Positions 12,417 through 25,130 of a stretch of 64,000 bases of DNA are shown piece after piece. The translations under genes and the position numbers were made by a program. Position 1 is the first letter of the stretch, and every line of letters begins with the position of its first letter. The notes under the pieces were generated by a model. The model saw nothing but the letters and a program-made list of their open reading frames with translations. It did not search any database and was not told the DNA's origin. The stretch covers positions 2,283,738-2,347,737 of the forward strand of contig OZ029923.1 of NCBI GenBank assembly GCA_964023275.1, given 5' to 3'. This DNA comes from Norana najaformis (Eukaryota; Annelida; Clitellata; Crassiclitellata; Hormogastridae).

Positions 12417-15400
12417 CTAAAATAAAACCACGAGCAATATTTTATAATTCGAGATTGATATGCAAGAATTAGTAAGTGTGACAGTCGTCTCATATTTTCC
12501 AGATTCAACAGTTCTGCATTACTGTCAGATGATATGTGTTACTGTATGCTTTGCTGCGATGTAAAACGCTTATCTACTATCGGGCTTCTTACTTCCTGTT
12601 TCAACTGTGAGCAACAGCAAGCATGTAATGGTAAATAAATAACTGTTGTCACATGACTGCAATAGTCCGTTTACAAGACCAATGTAAACAAGTTTATCAG
12701 ATGGTAACGAAAGAAACTAGATCTAACAGTTTGCATAAATATTACACATAAGGCTGTTTTTATCAGATCCTAAACCCAGAATTATATGTCATAGTATTAT
12801 CGTTTATGCTACCACTGACATCGGTGGATAAATACCAGTAGACAAGATGTGCTTCTATAATAAAGTTCTTAGAAAGCGGAACATAATATATTTAATCATG
12901 ATGCATCTTCTCTCGATCTACATGCATAAAAATGATAGCAAAAAGACAAGTTTGACCGATTTAAAAATCAGAAATAAGGATTATAGACTCAAAGGCGTGT
13001 TATTGCAATTTCCGGGCTAGATTTAGCGAGCTGTTGAGTTTCGACAGTTTAAGCACTTCCTGCCGTGTCGGTGTTGCTGCTCTAGACCCAATATCTTTGG
13101 CCCACAACAGCGTCTGCTGCGATCCAGCAAAAGATGAATGAATGACTTACTGATGCAGTTTCTTTGCTAGGAATGGACGAAAGTTGATGGGAAGAAGGAG
13201 TTTTCTCCTGTTTCTTAGGCTGCGCAACATCATCTGGAAAGTAACAATCTACAGCTGCAGTGCCTATAGCATATTTTAGGTGTAAATTACTGCCTAGCTT
13301 TACAGGATGCAGACAGTTAAAAGTGAAATTGTATATAGTGTTTGTTCAAATAAGTGTGATTCGGTGGCTCTGTATGTTTCTGTCTCTGTCGACGGATTTC
13401 TTACCATAACGCTGATTAGCTGGTATCTGATGCAACTCTAGGTATCCGAGTTTGACCAAGCTGGCATAGGCAATGGATGCCAATAGGATGGCAGCGAGAA
13501 GACCGATTCCAAAGCCGATTCCAATGCCTACTCCAATTTGATCTTCAGAGGAACTAGCAGAAGTGGAAGATAATTCGTCTGTGAATTGCATAACATGAAG
13601 TGTTTATGGTTTTCTCAACACATAAGTAACAAGTATGAAGAAAAAACCTTCACAAACTATGAGAAAGCTGGAATAGAATTCTGCAGCCATATATTACTCG
13701 AGAATGTATTAAACAGTTTAACCTATCATTGACGGCAAATATGAGATTTTTGTAAAGCTTATCAGCTTTGACACTGGATGACTTATAAACATAACGAAAG
13801 ATAAGTAATATGTAAATGTGAACTGGTGTATGATCCCAATTGAGTTAGATTTTAATAGCATTGGACATATTTACACTGCACAATATCAGCTAAATATATT
13901 CACGAATGCACGGCCTCACTGCATTACGACTGACATTGGAACTGACCCAACATCGCTTCGCTTCCTGAATTGATTTGGCTGAACATTGGCGAATATACTT
14001 TCTAACACAGGTTTTATGTTGCGCTGAGATTTATCTACTTAATTAATAATTTAAAACAATGCTTACCCTCGCAGAGTTAATCTGAAGCTTAGGCGCTGAT
14101 GACAGTTCGCAAGGGGTCAAGACCGAGTCAAGCATAGACCAAAGTAATAAAGTGAGTCTTGACAAGTGATTTAAATAGTAATCGTAATTCCTTATTTATA
14201 CAACACATTTTCAAGAAAGCTATTCAGACACACAGAAGACCACTTTCAAACAGAATGGTATTCAATCGCTGGCGAAGAGACAGAGATAGGGCTAGAAGCT
14301 CATGATGCAGGACAAGATAGCAAGTTGGCATGTATGGTCTTTTGTGGTAAACGATTCCAAATGCTTGGGACATAGCAACTGAAAACATTTCATCCACACT
14401 TGCTTTTTGCTGATGCTCTAGTAACAAATCGATTATCAGAAGAATACAACAGGCGAGTGATATAGAATTGCAATGTATGAAGATGTGTATGGTAATATAG
14501 AAAGATTGAAGCTGAGAGCATACATTTCACTTTGTTAAGGAACTTTGAGATGCCCTAAAAGGCGCTATCTAACTGTTTAGGCAAATGTATTATATCACAC
14601 AGCATTAAGCATTTTGTTCAAGCAGGACTGCGTCTTTGCCCAGTAATATCCCATCCAACACACACGTTGGTAAAATTGTTGGACAACGTCGATTCAATAA
14701 TGTCCAATGTGTGCGTGTTAACAGTCGTCATCGTAAAGTCGAGATTTCTATAGCTCCCAACGAAAGCTAAGTCGCGGAAACCAGCATTTTCACAAACGCT
14801 AAGTGAAGAACAAGATCGATAGGCAAGAAGGGTTCGGTGCCAGCCCAAGATCGAAAAGTCAAGCATAATACCAGCATTGTTAACTTGGAACTCAGAAGTT
14901 GCACTGCAACGCTTTCCTCTCACGACATTCAATGCCACACATCTATATCGCCTGGAAATGACACTGCTCACAGAAAATTCACTGCTGTTTTGATTAGGAA
15001 TATACGTCCATGTTCCTCCATTTTCCGATTCCAGTACCTGCCATTTGAAACTTGGAAGAGGATTTCCCTTTGCCGTACACGTAATGATGCTTCCAGGGGC
15101 ATAATAAGAACTTGATGGTGACAAAATGACATCTCTAACTGAATCTTAAACAGATGTACAAGACAATTTATAAAATGATATGAAGACTTCGTAATGACTA
15201 ACCTAAAGCTGGTTGAAAAGACGAGTTTTCAGGAAGACCCATAAGGAGGACATAGGGATGTATATTGTGTTGTTTCAACATATTTTTTGTCTCTTAGTCA
15301 AAATATTTGCATAGCTACAGTAAGTGTAGTAAATGTAGTTATTAGTTCATTTCTGATATTTGTTTATCATACAGAAACGCAGACCTGTGTTACTAAACAT

Positions 15401-18400
15401 GAAAATGTGCTAGGACTAACGTTAGCTTTATCTTTTGCGCAGCTCCTTTTGTGATGTGTTAGTGTATTTGTGCAATAAAGCTTTAAAATTCGCAATTAAA
15501 CTCAATGCAGAAGAATCAATAAACACCCTATCAACTGTCTGATATAATTAAGTGAACAATGATGTAAGAGAACTGTTATTATGTTTACCAATGGGATTAT
15601 CCACTAAACATTTAAAATAATAGAAATGGACATTTTCGTTGGTAGTAGTAGTTCCGCAGTTTAACGACAGCTTATGGCATCAAAGGCCGTTGCCGTCGCC
15701 CTCCTCCTTTATCCAGGCTTGGGACTGGCACTACCCCCAAACAAGGCAGTGGCGGAGTTAATTTCGTTGGTTGTTAACATCATACAATGAAGTACTTACA
15801 GAGGACTTTGATGACAGATGTTCCACAAGAGATATCTGGAGTGTTCGAAGCCATACCTATAATTTTTGTTCCATTATTATAAAGATCCTTAACTTCAATT
15901 GAAGTGACACAAATGAATGATGGAACTTCAGGAGCCGAAGCAACAACAGAGTGAAACCGACTTATGGTGTTTCCATTTTCCACCGCAGCCGGAGCATCTT
16001 TCACGTCTTTCCACAGCATCAATGCTTTGTCTGTTCCATTGTATGTCACCTCACATGTCAACTGCACTCCATCTCCTTCCATGGTGTCATCCAGAGACGC
16101 ATTTATCGCACACTTGGGCTTAGTTTCTACGAACACATATTGTGTCAAAAATATTTAAAACAACAGAAACTCTAATTAATAATTTACAATCACCATTTCC
16201 AATACAATGAAGGCAAGGCCAGGTAATAGTCGAAGTTCAATAATTTTGCACTCATAGTAGACTGCCTATTCAATCTTTGACCAGACTAGTAATTCTCGTC
16301 GGGAGAGTCAAACATATCAAACTGAGGCTTGAAAGAATAAAATTGTTGTTATAATTGGTTTATTCATGGGAATCAACGGTTTTTGCAGTTATAAAGGTAA
16401 TAGGGACAGCGGTGACACTTGATAAATACACTCTATTCATTCGTTTAACAAGGAAGGGTGAATTGTCATCCTGGTGAGCTACAGTTTACACCGATCAGCA
16501 ATTTCATGCAACAACAAACAATAATTATAAGGACCTTTTCATTCAAATGCTTGGATCTGAAAACGCTTCATTAAATAGAGAAAAAAGTGATTTAATCCTT
16601 TGTGAGGCTAATGTGGGTGCTACATAAATGTTCAGATACATACTAGTAGACATGTTCATACATTGGTATACACATACTTCCTGCCTATCGAATTTGTTTT
16701 GACTGAGCGATTGTGGATAAGCTGTTGCCCGCGACTTAGCTTTCGTTGGGCGCTGTAGAAACCTCGAGTTTACGAAAACGATCATACTCAAGTAGAAACA
16801 TTGGAAAGTAGTTATCATGCCCAGTGGAATCTGCGAGAAGTTAAATCTGAGATATCAACGAAAACCTCTGCAGGAAGCAGCTTAATGTGAACATAAATCT
16901 ACAATTTGGAAATGATATAGCGAAAAGGCATGAATACCAGGAAAGATCCATGAGAGTTGGCGAAAGTATGCGGTATATTGTCATTGTAGTAATAAACTGA
17001 ATGAAATTCAGAAGATTTATTTATTTGTTGCGTGCAAGATCAGTATTTCTGAAATATCAGTGTGCCAAGTCAACCATCATGTTAGCCAAAATCTTTTTTA
17101 CACTACTGCAGATGAAGATACCACTATGCATATCAGAAGGCGAAGAGTTGCAGCAAGTCTTAATCTACCAAAGGATCGGCCAAAATATGAAAGGCAGAGG
17201 TAATTGCATAAATTCAGAACTATCCCATAAAAGCCTTACTGCTTAGCAATTTCGCTAATAAGCAGTAGGAAGAACCACATTTCACTGCATTGGTTAGAGT
17301 AACTATGAAGCATGGCATTTAATGCCCAACATAGAACTTCTTGACTATTATTTACAATTTACTAGTAAATTATCTGTTTGCCATTGCCACAGAAGCTCTA
17401 CAGAAGCATAGATACAAGAAGTCCATCTCTAACTGTTATGCTTGTTTATGATTTAAAGTTATTAGCACCATAGAATCACCTGAAATATAGATATCTCACC
17501 TAATATAGCAAGATGAGCACTCCTTTCATGTGAAACTTTTGAAAGAAAAATAACTTACTGAGTATAATAAGAAATGCGCTCTTTTCAACTGTATTTGGTG
17601 AAATAAAAACTCTACAAGTGAAGCGTCCGGCATCCGTCAGTTTAACGTCGTTAATAACTAAATCACAACCAGATGAATTGCTGATGCTGTATCGATCTCT
17701 GTAAGGGCTAAGTGTTCCATTGCGAACACTGAAAACAGTCTCTGGGTTGGCTTGAGGAATTGATTTCAGCCAGTCGACATACCTACATTTTCCAAATGGG
17801 GTTGAGCATTTCAATGTTACATCTGATCCAACAGTGCTCAGAGTGTTTTGAGGTCCTTCCATTTGACTTTGCAGAGCACCTAAAAGTCAAGACACAGCAT
17901 AACGATTGAGATCTGTTATTGAATTATGAAGTAGGCCTAGCTGAATGGATAGGAGGAGCTTAGCATATTACCATTGCCTAAGATGTGCATATGGACATAT
18001 GCTGTAATCTATAGTGGGGCAGGGGAGCCTATTGTGAACATTCCTCTTTCACAGATCCTACCTGACACCCCTTCTTCCTCTTATATGTCCCTCCACTCCA
18101 ATTGCAAACACCATCCCCATAGCTGCCACGCTGTCTCTCCGTCTGACTTTCGGATCTTGAGCTGGAACCGAATTCTTTTGCCTATCGATTTTGTTTTGAC
18201 TGAGCGCCTGTGAATAAGCTGGTTCCCGCGACGTGGCTTTCGTTGGGCGCTGTAGAAATCTCGGAATTACGATTACGATTACGATTAGGTCAAGATAGCA
18301 AGTTGACAAGTAGGGCCTTTTGTTGTAGACGATTCCAAATGCCTGGGACATAGGAACTGAGAACGCTTGATCCACAATTGCCTGTTGCTAAGGTTGCAAG

Positions 18401-21400
18401 CATCATGCGACGCAAAAGGAGCATGTTCAATTAACAACCCATTATCAGAAGAATACAACAGTCTAGTCAGTGATATAGATTTGCAATGTATGAAGATATG
18501 TATGATAATATAGAAAAATTGAAGCTGAGAGCATACCTTATACAATATGTTAAGGAACACTGAGATGCCCTAAAAGACATTATCTAATTGTCAAGACAAA
18601 TGTGTTATGCCAAACAGCATAAAGCATTTTGTTTAAGCACGACTGCGTGTTTGCTCACTATTATCCAGCCAGCATTCGCGTTGGGACAAGTTGGACAACG
18701 ATGATTCAACAGTGCCCTGTGTGTACGTGTGTGTCACGACTGGAGAAAACCGCTAGGTTTTAGTAATGAAATAGTTGTCTAGGCTTGATACGCAAAAGGA
18801 GGATGTTCAAGATTTCTATATGCATCAGATTATAGAAAAAGAGCAAATATATTAAATGAAACAAGGGAGTGAAATACAAAATGCCAAATACATAACAATA
18901 CCTGTGATGTTAGTTTGAAATTCATAAGAAGTGACGTTGTAACTCTTGCCTTTCAAGACATTCATTGCCACACATCTGAATCGTCTGTAACCAGCATTGT
19001 TAACAGAAAATTCACTGCTGTTCCAATTATGAATATCCATCCATGTCCCTTCTTTTTCCAAATCCTGTACCTGCCATTTGAAACTTGGTGGAGGATGTCC
19101 CTTTGCCGTACACGTAATGTTGGTTCCAGGAGCATAATAAGAAAGTGTTGTTGACAAAGTGACATTCCTAACTGTATCTTAAACAGATTTTACAAGGCAA
19201 CGTATAAAGTGATGTGAAGACATTGTAATGACTAACCTGAAGCTGGTTGAAAAGGCGAGTTATCAGGAAGACCCATAAGGAGGACATAGGGATGTATATT
19301 GTGTTGTTTTAACATAATTTTTGTCTCTTAGTCAAAATATTTGCATAGTTAAGTGTAGTTAATGTAGTTTTCAGTTCATTGTTTATCATACTCAAATGTA
19401 GACCGTTGTTACTAAACATGAAAATGTACTGGAATTAGCGTTAGCTTTAGCTTTTACGTAGCTTTTGTCCTGTATTAGTGTATTTGTGGAATAAAGCTTT
19501 AAAATTTGCAATTAAACTCAAGACAGCAGAAACAATTAACGCAGATCAACTGCCTGATATAATTATGCGAACAGTGATGCAAGTGAACTGGGATGATATT
19601 TACCAACGGCATTAACTACTAAGCATTTAAAATTATAGAAATGGACATTTTCAATGGATGTCAACATCATTCAATCAAATACTTACAGAGGACTTTGATG
19701 ACAGGTGTTTCACAAGAGGCAATTGGAACATTTGAAGCCAAACCTTCAATTTTTTTTTCATTATCATTAACTGAAAAAGAAGTGACACAAGTGAATGATG
19801 GAACTTCAGGAGCCGAAGCAACAGCAGAGAAAGACCGACTTATGTTTTTTGCACTTTCCACCGCAGCCGGAGCATCTTTTACGTCTTTCCACAGCATCGA
19901 AGCTTTGTCTGTTCCATTGTATGTCACCTCACATGTCATCTGCACTCCATCTCCTTCCACGGTGTCATCCAGAGACGCATTTATCGCACATTTGGGTTGA
20001 GTCTCTACGAGCATATATTATATCAGATATATTTAAAGCAACAGAAACTTTACTTAATAATTTACAGTCACCATTCCCAATACAATTTCAGTTTATACAG
20101 AAATTCCCAATGAACGCAAGGTCAGGTATTATTCGAAGTTCAGTAATTTTGCACTCATAGTAGACTGCCTATGTAATTTAAGACCAGCCTAGTTATTCTT
20201 GTCTGGGAGAGTCAGACGCTTCCAACTGAAACTTGGAAGAGGAAAGCTGTTCTTACAACTGGCTTACTCATAAGAATGAACGGTGTTTCCAGTAATAAAG
20301 GTACAAAGTTATAACAAACAATAGTTCTAATTTGTGGATTTGAAGGATCTTTTCATTCAGATGCTTCAATCTGAAAACGTTTCATTTTAGAGACACACAC
20401 ATTTAAGTATCTTAAACATCTATGTTTATGTTTACGCTTTTGTCAGGCTCTAATGGTGCTACAAAAATGTTAAGTTACATACATGTAAACATGTACACAC
20501 ATTCATATACACATATCTTCTGCCTATGGAATTTGTTCTGACGTTTGCGCCTGTGAATAAGCAGCTGTACGCGGCTTAGCTTTCGTTGGACGCTGTATAG
20601 ATCGAGTTTACGAATACCATTATACTGTACTTAAGAAGAAACATTAAAAACTAGTTAACATGGCGCAGTGGAACGTACGAGAAGTTAAATATAAGGCACC
20701 AACGAAAACTTCTGCAGGAAGCAGCTTGATATGAAAACAAATCTACAGTTTGGAAATACTATAGAAAAGGTATGAATTCATGGAAACGCCCACAAGAGTT
20801 GGTGAAAGTATACAACATATGTGATCATTGTAGTAATTAACTGAATGAAATTCAGAAGATTTATTTATTTGCTGCGTGCAAGGTCAATATTTCTGGAATA
20901 TCGATGTGCTAAGTCAACTATCATGTAAGCCAAAATTTTCTTTTTCACTCCTACAGACTAAGATACACCATGTACATCAGAAGAGGAAGAGATCTAGCAA
21001 TTTTGATTGTTCCACTAAAGGATAAGCCAAAATACGAATGACATAGATAGGTTTTCAGAGCAACCCTATAAAAGCCTTACTGCTAAGCATTTTCCCAAGT
21101 CAGCAGTAGTAAGAATAACTTTCCAGGACATTTGTTAGAGTAACTATGGAGCATGGCATTTAGTGCCCAACAGAACTACTTGACAGTATTATTTGTAATT
21201 TGCGGATAATTTATCTGTTTCCTATTCTCACAGAAGCTCTACAGAAACATAGATTCAAGAAGTACACCTCTAACAGATATGTCTGTTTATACTTTTTATA
21301 CTTATTAGCACCATAGAATCACCTGAAATATAAATATCTCACCTAATATAGTAAGATGAATACTCCTTTCATGCGAGACTTTTGAAATAGAAATAACTTA

Positions 21401-23113
21401 CTCAGTATAATAAGAAATGCATTCCTTTCATCTGTATTTGGTGAAATAAATACTCTACAAGTGAAGCGTCCGGCGTCCGTCAGTTGAACGTCGTTAATAA
21501 CCAAATCACAACCGGATGAATTGTCGACGATGTATCGATCTCTATAAGCGTTAAGTATTCCATTGCGATCACTGAAAACAGTCTCTGGGTTGGTTTGATG
21601 AATAGATTTCTGCCAGTCGACACCAATACAGTTTCCAGATGGAGTTGAACATTTCAAGGTAACATTTGATCCAACGATGCTCAGAGTGTTTTGAGGTCCT
21701 TCCATTTGACTTTGCTGAGCACCTAAAAGTCAAGTCACAGCATTACAGTTAAGAGAAGAATATCGTCATTGAATTATGAAGTAGATCTATCGGTAGGAGA
21801 ATCTTAGCATAATAGCATGGCGTAAGATGTGCATATGGACATATGCTGTAACCTGTAGAGGACACATTAGCCTATTGTGACAGAGCGTTTGGCTTGTAAT
21901 TTGGAGAATACGGGTTCGAGCCTCCTCTGAGAGAGTCACTGTGTTGTGCCTTCGAGCAATTTCTTAACTCATAGTTGTTCAGCGCCATCGATTGATGCTG
22001 AATCATTAGATGGTGGCGTTTATTAATGCAGAAATAATCGTAATATTTAACATTGTGTGTTCATATCGATGGCATTTGAACTAAACCCGCGGTATTATCT
22101 GCTGGATTTCAATTTAGACTTTATGCGACCTTCCGCTTTCGATTTTCGCTCAGACAATCTATTGTTCTGTGGTGTGTTATAAATACGGCGCTTTAGAAGT
22201 AGCCTAGCTCAGGTTAGCCTAGATCAGATGAGACCAAAATAGTGTGACATTTTCCCTGTCGAGAGCTCTGATTCCACTAACAATCCACAACTGGATGACC
22301 ATTACCAACGAACGGATGACTGTTAATCGACAAGAGTCTTCACGTTTCAATACTTCATTAAATATACGGCACCTATCCTAACATCTGCAGAAACTAAGAT
22401 CGCGTCGGCGGATGTCTTACAGCGTGATTACGGTCGACACTTCCTACCCTCGAAGTCAGCTGCCTTCTTCGTCTTTAGCGGACTTCACTCTACTTCTTCC
22501 TTCGACTTCGTCGACTCCTTAGATCTGTACATCACTTGATCTTAAGTACATCACGTGGTCTTACGCACACTCACGTAGTCTTACGTACTCTGACTCAATA
22601 TCACGTGGTCTTAAGTACAATGACGTCATCTTTACTTACCTCACGTGGTCTTAAGTACATCCTGTCATTCTTACATACATCATGTGATCATACGTACATC
22701 TCATTGTCTTACGTTCATCACGTGGTCAATCACAATCAAGACGGGGTATACTACCACAATACCAATTTTGTTATTTTGCTTTGACTTGGAAAATATCAGA
22801 ACAGAAAATATCAGAATATTGGAACTCGACCGGAGATCAAGAAAGCAGTGATAAGAAGCTAAAGCATCAGCACTTTGCTTATATTCACTTTGCTGGCTAT
22901 CTAAATAAACTGAAAACCTCGTCATATCTACTCTACTATTTGCAGTGCATCATAGTTTCTCTCTTTACCAATATATTTCCGATTTAAAAGCACACACACA
23001 TATACGACGCTTCTCGAGTGCCTACTTATGCCGCTTACTTAGCTCTTTGATAATAGGAAAGCATGGATTTTACCTGTAACAGTAAGAAGTATTGCGACCA
23101 CAAAGAGCTCCAT
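12303..23113 (-). CDS. Gene B: six-Ig transmembrane receptor with ITAM-like tail
   Basis: Ten exons: signal 23074-23113, Ig1 21402-21722, Ig2 19687-20004, Ig3 18902-19177, Ig4 17559-17879, Ig5 15800-16126, Ig6 14872-15144, transmembrane 13405-13578, linker 13151-13233, ITAM exon 12303-12416. All Ig exons are open and phase 1-1, so the whole set joins in frame (2247 nt, 748 aa). Ig1-3 and Ig4-6 are two copies of the same V/Ig2/Ig3 module found once in A and C. No signal exon was found before Ig4 and no transmembrane or tail exon after Ig3; the space between (17880-18901) holds a remnant of the Ig3-transmembrane intron (18290-18560) joined by a SINE to DNA like the signal-Ig1 intron. This points to an unequal exchange that fused two neighbouring receptors. 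Two separate genes, each missing one end, is the alternative; cDNA would decide. Confidence 0.78.
13151..13233 (-). CDS. Gene B exon 9: cytoplasmic linker
   Basis: 83 nt between CCAG and TCA|GTAAGT, phase 1 in and 0 out. Encodes DDVAQPKKQEK and a Ser/Pro-rich end, the same linker as in A and C. Confidence 0.72.
13405..13578 (-). CDS. Gene B exon 8: transmembrane segment
   Basis: 174 nt, phase 1-1. A Ser/Thr/acidic stalk, then GVGIGIGFGIGLLAAILLAS, the most regular glycine repeat of the three paralogues, followed by IAYASLVKLGYLEL, which holds two YxxL units four residues apart next to the membrane. Confidence 0.82.
14730..14862 (-). repeat. SINE family 3 copy beside Ig6 donor site
   Basis: Contains gagatttctatagctcccaa, cgaaagctaagtcgcgg and gatcgataggcaagaaggg, the reverse complement of the family consensus. 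It starts about ten bases past the donor of the Ig6 exon; the paralogous donor at 18901 lacks it. Confidence 0.6.
14872..15144 (-). CDS. Gene B exon 7: Ig6 domain (Ig3-type)
   Basis: 273 nt, phase 1-1. Contains SIITCTAKGNPLPSFKWQ and RRYRCVALNVVRG. A minus-oriented SINE copy (14730-14862) begins only about ten bases past its donor site. Confidence 0.84.
15800..16126 (-). CDS. Gene B exon 6: Ig5 domain (Ig2-type)
   Basis: 327 nt, phase 1-1. Contains VQLTCEVTYNGTDKALMLWK and PSFICVTSIEV, and terminal cysteines PKCAIN and ISCGTS. The F-G region is nine bases longer than in Ig2. Confidence 0.85.
16676..16788 (+). repeat. SINE family 3 copy
   Basis: Contains ttttgactgagcgattgtgg, gacttagctttcgttgggcg and tcgagtttacgaaaacgat. 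Lies in the Ig4-Ig5 intron of gene B. Confidence 0.6.
17559..17879 (-). CDS. Gene B exon 5: V-type Ig domain (Ig4)
   Basis: 321 nt, phase 1-1. Second V-type copy: VTLKC, YVDWLKS, DRYSI, SSGCDLVI and LTDAGRFTC. It begins like a first Ig domain (GALQSQMEGPQ), which shows it once followed a signal exon. Confidence 0.86.
17880..18901. other. Fusion junction intron in gene B
   Basis: 18290-18560 resembles 14295-14560 (the transmembrane-Ig3 intron), while 17880-18040 resembles DNA preceding first Ig exons (8500-8630, 21722-21880). A SINE family 3 copy at 18045-18296, ending in GATTAC repeats, sits exactly between. This is the expected scar of a module duplication. Confidence 0.6.
18045..18296 (+). 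repeat. SINE family 3 copy, best preserved
   Basis: Shows tcggatcttgagctggaacc, ttgactgagcgcctgtgaat, ctttcgttgggcgctgtag and a tail of gattacgattacgatta. Used as reference for the family. Confidence 0.65.
18902..19177 (-). CDS. Gene B exon 4: Ig3 domain
   Basis: 276 nt, phase 1-1. Contains TNITCTAKGHPPPSFKWQ and RRFRCVAMNV. The acceptor is TTTAAG rather than the CAG used in A and C, a change shared with Ig6, so both copies descend from the same ancestor. Confidence 0.84.
19687..20004 (-). CDS. Gene B exon 3: Ig2 domain
   Basis: 318 nt, phase 1-1. Contains VQMTCEVTYNGTDKASMLWK and PSFTCVTSF, with terminal cysteines in PKCAIN and ASCETP. Asn-Gly-Thr offers a glycosylation site. Confidence 0.85.
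20518..20625 (+). repeat. SINE family 3 copy
   Basis: Contains gcgcctgtgaataagc and gcttagctttcgttggacgc. Same intron position as the copy at 16676, so it was present before the module duplication. Confidence 0.55.
21402..21722 (-). CDS. Gene B exon 2: V-type Ig domain (Ig1)
   Basis: 321 nt, phase 1-1. V-set pattern with VTLKC, GVDWQKS, DRYIV, SSGCDLVI and LTDAGRFTC. It carries the four-cysteine layout of the family and is very close to gene C's first Ig exon. Confidence 0.86.
21878..22040 (+). repeat. SINE family 1 copy
   Basis: Has cgggttcgagcctcctctg (B box) and gttcagcgccatcgattgatg, ending tggtggcgtttattaatgc. A copy sits at the matching intron place in gene C (33210-33362). Confidence 0.6.
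22510..22735 (+). repeat. Short repeats of TACATCACGTGGTCTTA type
   Basis: About ten imperfect units of roughly 16-20 bases, such as gtacatcacgtggtcttac, some with acgtcatc variants. Also present in gene C's first intron at 33880-34010. CACGTG is a palindrome (E-box core), so it recurs many times. Confidence 0.6.
23074..23113 (-). CDS. Gene B exon 1: signal peptide
   Basis: 40 nt, encodes MELFVVAILLTVT and ends in phase 1 at G|GTAAAA. A putative MITE starts about 100 bp upstream of this ATG (23215-23758), and short direct copies of surrounding DNA lie on each side (about 22990-23040 and 23139-23195). Confidence 0.75.
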
Positions 23114-23214
23114 CTTCTGAGAATGTTGCTAATATATACACATATACGACGCTTGTCGAGTGCCTACTTATGCTACTTACTAAGCTCTTGGATGTATCAT
23201 GCCTGTATTATACG

Positions 23215-23758
23215 TAGGGCTGCCAACTTTTGACTCTGCCAAATTGGGACGCCCGCATAGTCACTCGATATGCCAGCACCAATTTACCCTGTCCGCATGA
23301 GTGTATGTAACGAATGTTGCGTCAGCCTAAAGTGGAATCGATTGCAAATAGTCGTTAAAAATTATATTAAAATGACTTGACTCAAATCATCAACAGACAA
23401 GTGGCCTATGTATAAAATTTTAATCAACTTCAAGAGCAAAACGTTCATTAAACTCCAGTAACCTTCCTGGCTTCAGGGCCTTGCACGAGTGAAGTTCATA
23501 TATACATGCATGATGCGTGTAATATTTGCAAATGTCATTTATTTGGTCTACTAACCTAACTACCCTCTATTCTATTGTAACTCTGTTCAACTTATTTACT
23601 GCAGGCTGTTCGATTTTAGTGTGAGATAAGAAGAACAACATTTGGTGAAGTAGATATTTGCACCAAGTTACGGGACAATTTGGGATATATCCGGGACACG
23701 GTATCACAAGGCCGATTCCTGGTCTGTCCAGGCGAATCCGGGACGGTTGACAGCCCTA
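23215..23758. mobile_element. hAT-like non-autonomous transposon upstream of gene B
   Basis: 544 bp with ends tagggctgccaac and gttgacagcccta, inverted repeats with one mismatch. Inside the right end are gggacacgg and ccgggacggttgac, as in hAT-type MITEs. No transposase frame. Genes A and C lack it. Flanks share an imperfect tatacg, a possible target duplication. Confidence 0.6.
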
Positions 23759-24064
23759 AGTATACGACTGTTTTATGTCAGCCTATAGGGGTTTAGACAT
23801 GCGACAAGATCTAATAGTAGAGATTCAGATACAGGGATACTTAACAATATGCAGTAATCCTCATCAGTTTCTTTTCAAGCTGATTGTCTGCTTTGCATGG
23901 TGATCTTCAGTTTCTTGCACTTCTAGATTCTCTGACCCACCGGAATTCGACCCGGCTTCTCCAACGGTATATGATTTTTGACTTCGATTTTGAATTGAAG
24001 TGACCATCGATTGATGCCAAGAGAATTATGATGACGGCGCTATAGAAGTTATTAGATTATATTG

Positions 24065-25130
24065 CACTCAGTCAGCGGCCCACAGATACCCACAGATTCA
24101 GAATAATTTATAAATTATCATATTGCTGGTACTAACGATTTTTCCAATTCGTTTCGTGGTAACACTTGCTGGGGAAAACTGTGTAATCCAGCTGTCGCAT
24201 GTAACGAGTTATACTTAGATGCTGAGCAGATAGTTTATCAGTCAGGACAAAATAATTATAGATCGGGCCTTTTGAAATCGACCCGACTTCCTCATTTAAT
24301 GTAGCAGAATAGATAATGTATGGGTTAATAAGAAAAATAGAGTAAATCCGCCTGCCGATGTTTCTTTTCTGAAAAAGCACATTTGTCAGAAGCCAAGCGA
24401 TATTATATTCAGTTGGTGTATTTTACAGACCTTGAACACAGCCCACTGACACAGCTCGTCTGTCTCCTTCCCTCTCTTTCTTTCTCTCTTTGTCTGTCTG
24501 TCTCTGTCTGTCTGTCTCTGTATGCCTGTCTCTGTCTGCCTGTCTTGTCTGTCTGTCTTGTCTTGTCTGTCTCTCTCTGTCTGATCCTCTGACAACAGGG
24601 TCTTGTTCTTCATACGGTACCTCAGGGCAACCCCGCTGATTTCAAGCAGAGCTCACGAATAAGCTGGTGCCCAGCGTTTAGACTTTTTTGCGCTTTAAAA
24701 ATTGTCGGAATCACCATTACGATTAGATAAATGCACTTCAGAAAATGCTTAAATGGTAGAACATCAAAACCAGGACGGTATAGGCTGCATAGTCGTAAAG
24801 CATATAGGCTATACGTCCATAGCTCGTCTCAACACCAGCATCGAACTAAATCAATTACTGAAGCACTAGTGAGAAACTAATAATGCTTATGGGTAAGCCT
24901 ATAGTTCGCAGGACTTGTATCGGATTTCCTCAGAGTCGCAAACATAGGACGTAAAATGTAATTTTGGCTTCTAGACCACTTCAGTTGCCTATTACAGGCC
25001 GTGCAGTCATAAGAGAGGACGATATGCAAATGATATTGGCCAGAATTTTGCCTAATAAATAAGTAATAAGTAAGTAAGTAAGTTGCCTTCATTAGCATGC
25101 GGCAAGATCACTTGCATTAACTTGCATGTA
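24065..25130. other. 5' flank of gene B
   Basis: Homologous to 1-700, 9790-10500 and 34580-35600. Contains a CTGT/CTCT-rich stretch at 24478-24588 and a SINE family 3-related end at 24640-24720. No gene seen. Confidence 0.55.

Noticed and set aside
24383..24613. Leu/Ser/Cys-rich frame and its Arg/Asp/Thr-rich opposite
   Set aside because: Translation of the CTGT-rich stretch in the gene B 5' flank.
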